DNA of 64,000 nt from Ruminococcaceae bacterium UBA3818 (GCA_002369315.1 DFDW01000036.1:1-64000), one strand, 5' to 3'. Shown: positions 15,910 to 24,316, numbered from the stretch's first letter. Translations and numbers: made by a program. The notes: generated by a model not told the origin, from the letters alone.

Positions 15910-16625
15910 TCAGATCGCATTCCAATAAACGAAGAAAATCAGGATACAGCCCCAGGCGTTCCCCGTTTCCTTGCGGACAATCAGCATCCCATAAATCAGA
16001 ATGAAGGTTGCCACCATTTCAAGTACTGCATCCGGCGTTACGCCAACAGCCCCGTGTATGAGAATGCACATCACAGCGCATACCAAAGCGCCCCAGTCAA
16101 AGAATCGGTATTTGCTTGGAGAGAGCATACTGATTTTGTCCCGGATGACCACATAGTTGAAGCCCTCAAAAAAGCCCCAAAACAAGGCTGTGATCAGATA
16201 CCCGATAACATTTGGCAGGGAATGGGCTTGCAAGAACCTCCGCCGTGGTATGAACCCCTGAAAGGGGCACCAGCCGGAAACAGACCCCCGCACCAGGTAG
16301 TAAGTCAGTTCCGGCACGCAGCACAAATACTCAGCAATAGTGAAGGAATCAGATTTTTGGTGTTCAGGCCAAATTCCCGAAACCGCTGTTTTCGGATCAG
16401 GCACACAATGGAAATCCCCAGACCGGATACCGCAAACTGGCCGCACAGTCCAATCGCCAGGACACGAAGAACAATGGGAATGCTGCGGTTGCCTGCAAAG
16501 TCGTTCATTCCGTTTTGCATGGCAAAAACGACGATCCCAAGGGCAAGAAAACTGACAATTCCGATGATCCACAGATCGGTGATCAGCTTTTTCCTTTCCT
16601 CCGTATTGATTCTTGCTGCTGTCAT
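15910..16625 (-). pseudogene. Frameshifted CPBP-like integral membrane protein
   Basis: The frame from ATG 16625 (GGAGG 7 bp upstream) encodes two or three membrane helices (DLWIIGIVSFLALGIVVFAM) and stops at 16305. The next frame continues with VPELTYYLVRG and FWGFFEGFNYVVIRDKI, then further helices to 15910. The order and the PEL..RG and FWGFFEG blocks fit the CPBP/CAAX-protease-like family, though the usual EExxxR motif is not clear. A +1 shift near 16320 breaks it. Its start overlaps the stop of the next upstream gene by 4 bp. Confidence 0.7.
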
Positions 16626-16972
16626 TTCGAATCCTCCTGTTCCTTTTTAGTTATGTGATCGATCCGCTCATTGGTAAACCGTCCTTTTATGAGATGAATT
16701 CCTAATACGGCGTTAAATACGACCGCTGAAAAAGTACTAAATCTTTCAAACAGACCGAATACCGTTTTGGGCAGCAAAGATGTACCGATCGGACCGGTTA
16801 TCATCGCCGCAAGACAGACAACTGCCCATACACACAGCGATCTAATCTGCTCTTTTTTCGCTCTGGCTGCAATCAGCACCAAGGACGCCAATGAAAACAC
16901 CACCATCGCCGTATAGGACAGCAGGCTAATGACCCCGAAAACCCCAAGTATTCTGACTCGTTTTTTCATCAT
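16622..16972 (-). CDS. Small four-helix membrane protein, function unknown
   Basis: 116 residues with about three or four hydrophobic helices (VFGVISLLSYTAMVVFSLASLVLIA, VWAVVCLAAMITGPIGTSLL, FSAVVFNAVLGIHLI) and charged ends. No family recognised. GAGGAG precedes ATGATG. The stop overlaps the start of the broken CPBP-like gene, so the two were co-translated. It may be a leftover of a dead operon even though its own frame is intact. Confidence 0.65.
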   Translation of the reverse strand: MMKKRVRILGVFGVISLLSYTAMVVFSLASLVLIAARAKKEQIRSLCVWAVVCLAAMITGPIGTSLLPKTVFGLFERFSTFSAVVFNAVLGIHLIKGRFTNERIDHITKKEQEDSK

Positions 16973-17010
16973 ATTTCATCGCTCCTCAATCAATCTGGGA
17001 TTCAGAAATG

Positions 17011-17439
17011 TCATATTCTCTCACCATCGTACTGCATAGGGGTAAACCGCAATCCATCGACGGTTTGTTCTCTGTCGGTTTGGGTAAATCCTAGGTGCCG
17101 GTAGACCTCCTCCGCATAGGGGGAAGAATTGACCGTGAACACCTGGCGGGCATAATCCTGCCGCATGGCCTCGAACAGCCGTCTTCCAATGCCCCGGCGG
17201 TGATAGGTCGCATCGACGAAAAACCCTCCGATATGTTGGGGTGCTCCCATACAGAGTGTTCCAACAAGTTTGTCGCCATCAAAAGAGCCATAAAAGGTCA
17301 GCTTGCGAATTCGCTCTTGATCTTCCAGACTTGTCCGGAAATGGTCAATGCCCTCCTGCGAGTACTCCGGCGCTTCAAACTCCAGATTGGAGGGATATCC
17401 GCCCAGCATGGCAGGCTGGAAACGGTTGAGCTGCTCCAC
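17011..17439 (-). CDS. GNAT acetyltransferase, N-terminus replaced by a CapK fragment
   Basis: Residues from about 20 onward form a GNAT fold: EFEAPEYSQEGI, LTFYGSFDGDKLVGTL, the acetyl-CoA loop YHRRGIGRRLFEAM, then VNSSPYAEEVYRHLGF. The first ~20 residues (EQLNRFQPAMLGGYPSNLE) instead belong to a CapK/PaaK-type protein and are in frame with the pseudogene upstream. The usual first ~20-25 GNAT residues (the first strand) are gone and no ribosome site precedes the GTG at 17439. Probably an inactive deletion chimera. Confidence 0.75.
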   Translation of the reverse strand: MEQLNRFQPAMLGGYPSNLEFEAPEYSQEGIDHFRTSLEDQERIRKLTFYGSFDGDKLVGTLCMGAPQHIGGFFVDATYHRRGIGRRLFEAMRQDYARQVFTVNSSPYAEEVYRHLGFTQTDREQTVDGLRFTPMQYDGERI

Positions 17440-18033
17440 GATCTTCTCGGTGGGCCACAGAGCGCTGGAAAGTCAAAATTGGCGTTTTTTCCATGGCATC
17501 ATCAAAAGCTTGGAGCGGATTGTACTGTTCCCCAGATAAAAGCCGCTGTCCGCATACACGCCCATGGATTTTCCGCCTTTCCGAATAAAGGCGCTCATGT
17601 CCTTTTTCCGGGCATAGGAGCGGCTGGCGCTGACAGCAGCCATCACATTGTTTACGGTTTTGTCGCAGAGCATTACCAGAGGATTGCCTGTGGAGCCGGA
17701 GGTGGTCACCACCATGTATTTGCCCTGCCACTTACGGCCGATGTTGTCCTTATCATGCATAAAGTCGTTCATCTGCTGTAGGGTAACGGTACCGTCCGTT
17801 ACCCAGTCATCCCAGTGATCCATCAGCTGCCTCTTATTGGTTGCGGGCAGATCGGACAGGGTAAACTGCTCCGGAACATCAGCATACAGTTTGGCATAGT
17901 AGGGGCTGTTCTGCCTCGAATAGCTTACCAGTTCCCGGAGCCTCTGGTTATGTATCTCAGTTCTGCGCTCCAAAGATGCTTTTTGCTACTCTCTGCAAAG
18001 CAGCATCGCTTTCATCAGGCCAATGGATTTCAT
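17383..18033 (-). pseudogene. CapK/PaaK-like adenylate-forming protein, nonsense-mutated and fused
   Basis: Starts at ATG 18033 after AAGGGAGGAAAA with MKSIGLMKAMLLCRE, then an in-frame TAG (17986-17988), then QKASLERRTEIHNQRLRELVSYSR continues in the same frame. VVTTSGSTGNPLVM is the phosphate-binding loop of the phenylacetate-CoA-ligase/CapK family. A second in-frame stop (17473) follows PWKKRQF. The frame then runs via LWPTEKIVEQLNRFQPAMLGGYPSNL straight into the GNAT gene near 17380. Two stops and a deletion junction show decay. Confidence 0.85.
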
Positions 18034-18086
18034 AGAGTTTTCCTCCCTTTTTGCTGGTTCAAAGTGAAAGAACGGACCTGTCAAAG

Positions 18087-18261
18087 TCAGAGCTTTGGGC
18101 TGATGATCGGCTTTCCGTCTGCATCCAGCAGTGGCGTCATCCGCCGCTGCAGCGTTCTGTACATACAGGGAATTCACACCGGTTTCCTTATTGACATAAA
18201 TGATTCTCTTTTCAAGACCGGCGGAATAAATCTCTTTGTATATCCTTTCAAAACGATTCAA
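18087..18261 (-). pseudogene. Frameshifted DUF6440-like small protein
   Basis: From a TTG at 18261, overlapping the end of the upstream gene, the frame reads NRFERIYKEIYSAGLEKRIIYVNKETGVNSLYVQ. It then needs a frame change to give MTPLLDADGKPIISPKL and a stop at 18087-18089. Both halves match the DUF6440 pattern (RFE.IYKE, VDKETGVNYL, TPLLD.DGKP). The shift lies near 18150. Function of the family is unknown. Confidence 0.75.
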
Positions 18262-18640
18262 GTTGAATATGGATGGTTCCTTTTGCACGACGAGCTTCCA
18301 CAACAACCGTGTAGATACCGCTTTCCCGGATATTCAACGTAAAATCCGTGGTTTCCTTCCCGTTCCCACGGTAAACGGCTGTCCCGTCCGGCGCTTTGAT
18401 CTCCATGTACAGTTCGCCTTTCTCGGCTTCAAACTGGATTTGAAGAACATCCCCCTCGCGCAGCTCTAGCGTGTGCAGATCGGTTCCGTTCATCTTCTCA
18501 ATGTCCAGGAGATACTCGACCGGATTTTTGACACGGCTGCCCGTAAAGCCCGCCTGATTGCAGCAGAACAGAAATATGGCAGCCCCTGTAAGAATCAGCA
18601 GGAGAAGCACGATAAAAACAGACTTATTCCTTTTCGTCAT
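18248..18640 (-). CDS. Membrane-anchored hypothetical protein with a beta-sandwich-like ectodomain
   Basis: About 130 residues from ATG 18640 (GAGGGA upstream). KRNKSVFIVLLLLILTGAAIFLFC is a signal anchor or lipoprotein-like signal. The rest is strand-rich (LELREGDVLQIQFEAEKGELYMEI, TDFTLNIRESGIYTVVVEARRAKG), like small extracellular beta-domains. No family name is certain. It overlaps the preceding broken gene and the DUF6440 relic, so it is the intact survivor of an operon. Confidence 0.7.
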   Translation of the reverse strand: MTKRNKSVFIVLLLLILTGAAIFLFCCNQAGFTGSRVKNPVEYLLDIEKMNGTDLHTLELREGDVLQIQFEAEKGELYMEIKAPDGTAVYRGNGKETTDFTLNIRESGIYTVVVEARRAKGTIHIQLESF

Positions 18641-18909
18641 TGTTCGGTCCCTCTTTTTTGATGCAGGTTCCAATGGCCAGGCCGATCAGCATACCCAAGG
18701 AGATACCGATACCGGTATTATTCCCCAGGGCGGTGCCGATGGCTGTTCCAAAGCACATACCCAGGCACATTCCCGTGGTTCCATAATCGTCAGGCTGTTC
18801 TTCTTTCTTTCTTTTCCTTTCCCGCATTTTTTGCGATAAACACTGCCAGCAGCAAACCAACCGCGATCCACGGCAGTGCTGCCCGAAGAAAATCGAATAC
18901 ATTTTCCAT
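18624..18909 (-). pseudogene. Glycine-zipper membrane protein with a frameshift in a purine tract
   Basis: ATG 18909 follows AAAAGGAGATGATCTT and begins ENVFDFLRAALPWIAVGLLLAVF and IAKNAGKEKK. In the next frame EEQPDDYGTTGMCLGMCFGTAIGTALGN and GLAIGTCIKKEG follow to 18624. The two halves make one sensible protein only if the frame changes within GGAAAGGAAAAGAAAGAAAG. A simple indel is likely; programmed slippage is possible but unproven. Confidence 0.65.
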
Positions 18910-18923
18910 AAGATCATCTCCTT

Positions 18924-19409
18924 TTACCTGTTCACTTTTTTGAAGAACAAGAAGTAGATCAAAGCGCCGTCAATAATAAAATCATATATTCGCAGCCTGT
19001 CAAACAACAGGATGGAGGATAGGATCGAAACAGCCACGATCCCCACACTCACAATTCTGGCGAATATTCCGCATCCTTTTGCCAGCCACGCAAAGTAAGC
19101 CATGACAGGCGAGCACAGCGCGAACACTGTCCACCCGATGATAAATACCATCGAATATACCCCGTGGCTCAAGGCGGCTACGAAATAATATGTCAGCAGC
19201 ATTCCAAGGCAAAATACCAAAACATTTGCCATCGCGAGCTTCGCCGTCCTGCTGTAAATGGAGATCAGAGTGCCCATCAGGATCCAGACCGCCATCTGGG
19301 AAAAGACTTCTCCCAAATTTGTTGTGAAAATATCCAACAGTCTCGCAGCAGTTCCGATGGCAAGCCCGGAACACAGCATGGAAAATGGATTCATGATACT
19401 TCTCTTCAT
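18924..19409 (-). CDS. DUF6518-like integral membrane protein
   Basis: 161 residues from ATG 19409, with GGAGG 8 bp upstream; the longer frame to 19565 lacks a ribosome site. Five to six hydrophobic segments, including GLAIGTAARLLDIF, VFSQMAVWILMGTLISIYS, HGVYSMVFIIGWTVFAL and IYDFIIDGALIYFLF. The blocks agree with DUF6518 as I remember it; function unknown. A broken paralogue lies at 15547-15862, so the family was duplicated locally. Confidence 0.7.
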   Translation of the reverse strand: MKRSIMNPFSMLCSGLAIGTAARLLDIFTTNLGEVFSQMAVWILMGTLISIYSRTAKLAMANVLVFCLGMLLTYYFVAALSHGVYSMVFIIGWTVFALCSPVMAYFAWLAKGCGIFARIVSVGIVAVSILSSILLFDRLRIYDFIIDGALIYFLFFKKVNR

Positions 19410-19413
19410 CCGC

Positions 19414-19647
19414 TCATCCTCCATGAGATTCGTCCGGGTCATGGTCGTTTCCCAAATTCCGGCGTTTGTGGTCATCTCTGTCCTCCGCGACACGGAAATT
19501 GTGTGCCGCGAAGAACATACAGGCAGCTGCGGCAAACAGGATGCCGCCATAGGCAATCCTCGCACAGACTGCCATGAGAATACCCGAGATACTCATCCAT
19601 GCTCCGGCACAGATGAGCATACGGGAAGTAAAATGTTTATCCTTCAT
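19414..19647 (-). CDS. Small membrane protein with a charged tail
   Basis: 77 residues. Two hydrophobic helices (MLICAGAWMSISGILMAVC, YGGILFAAAACMFFAAHNF) are followed by a hydrophilic tail rich in D, H, N and R. GGAGG lies 9 bp before ATG, inside the end of the upstream gene, so the pair is translationally coupled. No family recognised. Confidence 0.65.
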   Translation of the reverse strand: MKDKHFTSRMLICAGAWMSISGILMAVCARIAYGGILFAAAACMFFAAHNFRVAEDRDDHKRRNLGNDHDPDESHGG

Positions 19648-20347
19648 CGTCTTTGTCCTCCATGATTCTGCCGTCTGCCGTGATGGTCAGAAACATTTTT
19701 TCTACCTGGGCATCAAAAGAGAACGCCCCGGATGCCACAATGCGTCCATCCGCGTCTTTGGCGGCAATGCGAAAGGGCACCGGGGTACCCGCATCCTTGG
19801 AAACCATCATGATATCGTTATCCATAAAGATGTATTCTCCACTCTCTATTGCGGTGAGATCAGCATTGTTCATTCCTCTGTTGAAGCCGTCATAGGACAT
19901 GGAGACGGAAACTACATCGTTGCGTTCCAGCTTTACATAGACACCGTACTGCTCCGACTGGGGGAGGAAGCCAGTCGGAGCGCGCCAAAGGGAGGCTTCG
20001 TTCATTCTGGTTTTTAAGATCACCTCATTGATCTTGCCCTTGATCGGGATGGTGATATCAAAGTCGCCTGTCTCAAAGAATCCAAACACGGCGCTGAACC
20101 GAAAGCCCACATAGAATTTTCCGTCCTGTTCTTTGGAATAATAGCCACAGAAGCCCTCCGGGATGGAACCGGGATAGAATCCGGTAATATGTACTGCCGT
20201 CTCGCTGACTTCCACCGAGGTGATCCCCGCACCCTGGCAGGCGCGAAAGCCGCCCAGCTTCCATCCGTAGCGCCCGGCAAGGAAAACCGCCGTCAAAACC
20301 ACCGCAATGGTCAGCAGCACAGTCGGTGTTTTTTTCAATACTTTCAT
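19637..20347 (-). CDS. Exported or membrane-anchored hypothetical protein
   Basis: 236 residues. Signal anchor at 8-25 (TVLLTIAVVLTAVFLAG), then a strand-rich domain (VEVSETAVHITGFYPGSIPEGFCGYYS, GKFYVGFRFSAVFGFFETGDFDITI, SGEYIFMDNDIMMVSKDAG). No family recognised. AGGGAG precedes the ATG. It heads the minus-strand run of small membrane or exported genes reaching down to 18 kb, several of which are broken. Confidence 0.7.
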   Translation of the reverse strand: MKVLKKTPTVLLTIAVVLTAVFLAGRYGWKLGGFRACQGAGITSVEVSETAVHITGFYPGSIPEGFCGYYSKEQDGKFYVGFRFSAVFGFFETGDFDITIPIKGKINEVILKTRMNEASLWRAPTGFLPQSEQYGVYVKLERNDVVSVSMSYDGFNRGMNNADLTAIESGEYIFMDNDIMMVSKDAGTPVPFRIAAKDADGRIVASGAFSFDAQVEKMFLTITADGRIMEDKDDEG

Positions 20348-20438
20348 TTTCTCCCTCCTGATATGCAGCCGGTGTACAGGCTCGTAACCTTAGGATCCAG
20401 CTTGCTGACAATTCAGCCTTTTACCATCGTCCTGTCGT

Positions 20439-20725
20439 TCAGGGCAGGACCTGATGCCCCAATTTTTTATATAAGGAATGTGCGCCGCAGGTGATCAACA
20501 TGCCGCCAAGCCTTTCGAACTTTGGCAGTTGCCTGAGCGTGGTGACCGCGCGGCAGCTCTCACCGCAGCTCTCACCGCAGGGGAATTTCCAATCACAATC
20601 CCTTTTCTTCGATTTCCTGTGGAGGCACGTGAGACGGTCTTTCCCGCACTTCGGACATACCGATTTTTCACCATGCAACAGTTTTTTATCAGCGCGACCA
20701 CCGTATCTCTGCCGCCTGAATACAT
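20439..20725 (-). pseudogene. Small Cys4 zinc-ribbon protein, frameshifted in an A6 run
   Basis: ATG 20725 has AAAGGAG 6 bp upstream and reads MYSGGRDTVVALIK. One base extra in the A6 run (complement of 20682-20687) would join KLLHGEKSVCPKCGKDRLTCLHRKSKK and DCDWKFPCGESCG. The CPKC and later cysteines suggest a zinc ribbon, and the insertion restores one continuous protein to 20439. Function unknown. Confidence 0.55.
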
Positions 20726-20752
20726 GCGCTTCTCCTTTTCTTAGTGCGCGGC

Positions 20753-20893
20753 TCACCTTGCTTTTCGCTCCCGCCGCTCTGCCTTACGCTGTTCTTTCTG
20801 CGCCAGCTTTTCACAGCGGGTAGGCGGTTTGCGGTCAGAAGCGTGGTGATGTTCCCGGCAGGCTGCGCAGTTGCCATGTCTGGGACATTAGCA
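20753..20893 (-). pseudogene. Degenerate Cys-rich small ORF
   Basis: The frame CPRHGNCAACREHHHASD, then CEKLAQKEQRKAERRERKAR and TGA at 20753, looks coding: a CxxC pair and a basic helical tail. It has no start codon after an in-frame TAA; an ATG lies one base out of frame. It sits between the promoter at 20912-20940 and the zinc-ribbon relic. Confidence 0.4.
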
Positions 20894-20911
20894 GAAAGAT
20901 CCTGCATTACT

Positions 20912-20940
20912 ATTATAGCTGCCTATCGTTCGGTAGTCAA
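20912..20940 (-). promoter_or_regulatory. Strong minus-strand promoter with a TetR-like operator
   Basis: TTGACT (complement of 20935-20940), 17 bp, TATAAT (complement of 20912-20917). The spacer holds CTACCGAACGATAG, an imperfect palindrome of the kind bound by TetR-family repressors. No TetR gene is seen beside it. Confidence 0.6.
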
Positions 20941-21144
20941 TGGAAAAGATGTGGAAAAATGCTGATATCTCAGAAACAAAGCATATTTTCTATGCGTTTT
21001 TTGCTTTAACTGTCATGGCAGAGAGCAGGGCGTTTATTCCTTCAGTCCACCTTTGAAAATGAATGGATAAGGCTGCTCTGTTTTTCGGTTTCAGGATACA
21101 TCATTGATTTTTGAATAGATTATAAGCTGTAGGCTATCAGCGGT

Positions 21145-21443
21145 TTGGAGGCGTATCTGCATACCAATGATATTCCCCAAAAACTTGCCATGCGGATCCT
21201 GAAAACCGCCAATGAATTCTATGGCGGCAGTTGGGCAGGTATCCTGTTACGGCGGGAGGTTTCTCTGATATCTGTGCATCGGTTGATTGAATCCACGTCA
21301 AATGGTATCAGATCAATCCGGAACCGCATATCATTGCAGATCTGTGGCAATTCGATACGCATTGGGAAAGAACCCAGAAAGCAGGTATACTGTCTCCTAC
21401 AAAATGGAATTTAACTCCGCCAAAATATTCTGATCATTTTTGA
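21145..21443 (+). pseudogene. Remnant of a GAF-type sensor domain
   Basis: First frame: AYLHTNDIPQKLAMRILKTANEFYGGSWAGIL. Second frame: WYQINPEPHIIADLWQFDTHWERTQKAG and onward to a stop at 21441. Together they resemble the N-terminal sensory domain of bacterial signalling regulators (NDIP..LA..IL..A..FY.G.WAGIL). The rest of the gene is absent. Family assignment is from memory. Confidence 0.45.
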
Positions 21444-21572
21444 GACGATAAAAAATAGCGTTAAGCCCGGCTGCACGGAACTTAACACTATTTGGGGTCA
21501 TAGAAAAGGGAGGTTTATCGTACACCAGTTTTTCTATCATAAAGGCAAAGAGGGAAAAACGAGGTGTTAAAT

Positions 21573-22199
21573 ATGTTTTACTACAGCACAATCAGCCGAA
21601 AGAAGATCATTCATCATATGAGTTGTCCGGCAGCGGACCGCATCCGTGACGAAAACATCGAATGCTTTGAAACCCTGCAGGAAGCGTACGGGGAAGGGTA
21701 CCGGCTTTGCCGTCACTGCAGCCTGCTTGCCCGTCAATACCGAAAAGGCGAATCGGATTCCTGTACATATTCACAGGAAAAAGGCATTGCGTTCTTTTAT
21801 ACGGACCGGGCTCTTGTTGTGACGACATCTTTCAGCAAGTGGAAAATCGTACCCTCGGAAGACGGCCTGCGGCTTCAGCTTTACCATCAGAACACCCACC
21901 GGTCAGCTCATGACTGGGAAAGCCTTATTCCGGGCTATCATCTGCAAAATGCAAAAAGAGATACCATTCAGGGATATCTGGAGTATATTGCTGAGCATGA
22001 CGATTACCGGCTCAGAAATCCTGTGCAGACAAATCCGAAAACAAAGAAAAAGGATAGTACTCCTCCGAAAAAAGGAACCCGGCGCTACAAAAAACAGCAG
22101 CGCCGGGAAGAAATCCGGACAAAGAAATACTCGATCCGCCGCACCCTTGATCTGATCGATGGCCTGCATTGCCAGAAAACAGGGTTACGGCCCGCGTAA
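21573..22199 (+). CDS. Hypothetical protein with an Ada-like Cys/His metal site
   Basis: About 208 residues from ATG 21573, with GAGGTG 6 bp upstream. The N-terminus has KKIIHHMSCPAADRI, then AYGEGYRLCRHC, the H...C...CxxC arrangement of small zinc modules related to Ada metal-binding domains. The middle is strand-rich (GIAFFYTDRALVVTTSFSKWKIV) and the C-terminus very basic (KKGTRRYKKQQRREEIRTKK), so nucleic-acid binding is plausible. No named family. Confidence 0.6.
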   Translation: MFYYSTISRKKIIHHMSCPAADRIRDENIECFETLQEAYGEGYRLCRHCSLLARQYRKGESDSCTYSQEKGIAFFYTDRALVVTTSFSKWKIVPSEDGLRLQLYHQNTHRSAHDWESLIPGYHLQNAKRDTIQGYLEYIAEHDDYRLRNPVQTNPKTKKKDSTPPKKGTRRYKKQQRREEIRTKKYSIRRTLDLIDGLHCQKTGLRPA

Positions 22200-22384
22200 C
22201 GTTCAGACAGCTTTACTGGGCATCTGTTGCCGTGCCATGAGCGGTCAAATAGCAGAAAAGGGGATCATCCGTCCCATTTTGTTTGATATTTGTTTTTCGC
22301 GAAAACACAATGACATCGTCTTGGCAGCCGACGGTCAGCGGCTCCCTCGCATGGGGAGACCTTTTCCCTTTGCGCAGCGGTTTC

Positions 22385-23182
22385 TCAGAACGATCCGCTG
22401 CGCCCGATGCCGCCTGCTCCCCTCTCGCTGTGGGAACCGCCGGAACTGCCGGGATTTTTTTCAATTTTGCGGCGGGTTTTCGTCGTGTGCGTATATTGGT
22501 CTATCTGTTGGGTCAGATGCAGCCCGCCGTCAGCGACATATTCGCTGGCTCCCGCCTTCTGGTGGACCGTTTTCATCATGCTTTTGAGTATGAGGCAAAT
22601 GACCAGCGCGATCCCGCAGGATACCGCGACTGCGATTGCGATGAGTCCCAGGGGATTGTCCCGTACCGGCTCGCCCTCTTCGGCGCAGGTCAAAAATTGA
22701 TCACACGCCTTCAGATACCCGGAAAAACCGTCAAGCCAGTTATCGTTTCCCAAGTCGCTAAGGAAAACTTCTTCCAGCTGCTCCAGGCCATCGTCATTGA
22801 ATGCATATTCCGCTTTTTCCCCATAGACAAACAGTGCGTACTTACGGTTGTTCATGCTGAGCAGCAGCATAATGCCATCCCGTCCGCTGCCCATGCCGAA
22901 GCCGGCGCCCGACCGATGATAAATCTGGGTGGTCACGTCATAGACGCTCCCATCACCGTAATTTCTGTAATCATCCACCGTGACGATATAGATGCCGCAT
23001 CCGTGTTGTTCCGAGATATTGGCCGCCCGGTTCTCCAAAGATGCCCACTGGTCGAAACTGAGAAGACCGTAGGTATCCACCACATAACGCATTTCCACGC
23101 TGCCTTCGGCCGCGAAAGCACAAATGCACAAAGAAAGCGCCAAAATCAGGATGAGGGAAAGAGCAATCAGATTTTTTTTCAT
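22385..23182 (-). CDS. TPM-domain membrane protein (YdjH-like)
   Basis: 265 residues. A signal peptide (NLIALSLILILALSLCICAFA) and a TPM fold (VVDTYGLLSFDQWASLENRAANIS, GCGIYIVTVDDY, GRDGIMLLLSMNNRKYALFVYG) are followed by one membrane helix near 180-200 and a Gly/Ser/Arg tail. TPM proteins face the outside or interact with membrane-stress systems. In Bacillus the equivalent YdjH is made with YdjG and YdjI. AAGGAGGGG precedes the ATG by 6 bp; only 12 bp separate it from the upstream zinc-ribbon gene. Confidence 0.85.
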   Translation of the reverse strand: MKKNLIALSLILILALSLCICAFAAEGSVEMRYVVDTYGLLSFDQWASLENRAANISEQHGCGIYIVTVDDYRNYGDGSVYDVTTQIYHRSGAGFGMGSGRDGIMLLLSMNNRKYALFVYGEKAEYAFNDDGLEQLEEVFLSDLGNDNWLDGFSGYLKACDQFLTCAEEGEPVRDNPLGLIAIAVAVSCGIALVICLILKSMMKTVHQKAGASEYVADGGLHLTQQIDQYTHTTKTRRKIEKNPGSSGGSHSERGAGGIGRSGSF

Positions 23183-23194
23183 GTTCGCCCCTCC

Positions 23195-24316
23195 TTACCC
23201 CAAAAATGTCAGCGCCAGTACCGTGCTCAGCACCGAGAGAGGCGCCGCGATCGCAGCAAAAGTCGCCCAGAATTTACCCCAGCTCATGGGAAGGTCGCCT
23301 ACCAATTTGCCGGTCTGGCCGTTCATAGCAAAAAGAAAATCCTTGCCCTGCCATTTTGTATTGAGCATCCAGACAGGCATCAGAGCGTAGTGGACTTTTC
23401 CACGATTCAATTCTGTCCGCTCCCCCAGCGTCAGGCAGCTCTCATAGCCGATGACCGTATTGCGCAAAGCAAAGCGCAGGGTGCTCTCACAGCGGGTATC
23501 TGCCCGTCCCCGGCTCTGCTCAGCGGTCACATCAAATTTATCCGCCAGAAAACCGGGCAGATACGCCGTGGAAAAGGGCTTCAGTTCGCTGTAGTCATAT
23601 GGCTCGATAGAGTCCATGTGGTCGTCCGGCATTTTGCTGGAGGCGTCGACAGGAACCTTTTCAAAAGAGAGCCATCCAGCCCGCAGGACGGAAAAGTGAT
23701 CTGTTTCGGTGACCTCATAATCCCCGGTGCGATAGATACGGGATCGGGTGGTTTCATACCTCGCTTCTCCCTGCGCCTGCCCATCAAACAGCCAGAAGGG
23801 GACATAGACGCCTTGGATCTGCTGTACATGATTCTCGCTGACAAAGTACTTGGGCAGGAAAAACTTTCCCTTGTAATGCCGTTTCAGCGCCGCGACCGCG
23901 TCCTCTTTACTGAGCTTGAAAGGAATCACGAAATCCGGCTTTAAAGCGCCGGAAAGCTGCCCCGGCACAATAGTGGGATTGCCGCAGTAGGGGCAGGAGG
24001 TGGCGGCGGTGGAGACGTCGCAGATCAGTTGCGCGCCGCAGGAAGGGCAGGTGTAAGACTTCATCTTCTCCGCGTCCGCGCCCCAATCGCTGTTCAGACC
24101 GGAAAAGTCCCAGTCTGATCCGGCCTGCTCCTCTTTCGCTTCTGCCTCCCGCTGCGCCTGGACAGCCTGTTCTTCTTTTGAGGCGTACAGCGCCTCAATT
24201 TCCGCGACATCATAGGATGAGCCGCAGTAATCGCACTCCAGCTTTCCGGTGCTGCCCACAAAATGCAGCGGTCCCGTACAGGAAGGGCATTGATAATTTG
24301 TCACTTGTGAAGGCAT
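23195..24316 (-). CDS. TFIIB-type zinc-ribbon membrane protein (YdjG-like)
   Basis: 373 residues from ATG 24316, with GGAGG 9 bp upstream; the frame to 24418 is not needed. Two zinc ribbons, CPSC...CDYC (about 10-35) and CPSCGAQLIC...CPYC (about 90-115), precede a long strand-rich domain (VIPFKLSKEDAVAALKRHYKGK, GVYVPFWLFDG) and a C-terminal hydrophobic helix. This matches YdjG-type proteins of the Bacillus pspA-ydjGHI operon. It sits between the SPFH and TPM genes on the same strand. Confidence 0.85.
   Translation of the reverse strand: MPSQVTNYQCPSCTGPLHFVGSTGKLECDYCGSSYDVAEIEALYASKEEQAVQAQREAEAKEEQAGSDWDFSGLNSDWGADAEKMKSYTCPSCGAQLICDVSTAATSCPYCGNPTIVPGQLSGALKPDFVIPFKLSKEDAVAALKRHYKGKFFLPKYFVSENHVQQIQGVYVPFWLFDGQAQGEARYETTRSRIYRTGDYEVTETDHFSVLRAGWLSFEKVPVDASSKMPDDHMDSIEPYDYSELKPFSTAYLPGFLADKFDVTAEQSRGRADTRCESTLRFALRNTVIGYESCLTLGERTELNRGKVHYALMPVWMLNTKWQGKDFLFAMNGQTGKLVGDLPMSWGKFWATFAAIAAPLSVLSTVLALTFLG

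Noticed and set aside
20478..20823. Plus-strand frames across 20.5-20.8 kb
   Set aside because: The minus strand holds the ribosome site, the promoter and Cys motifs; the plus frames are shadows.
22283..23944. 553-codon plus-strand frame opposite the TPM and zinc-ribbon genes
   Set aside because: Composition is that of an antisense shadow; both minus genes have signal peptide, zinc ribbons and good ribosome sites.
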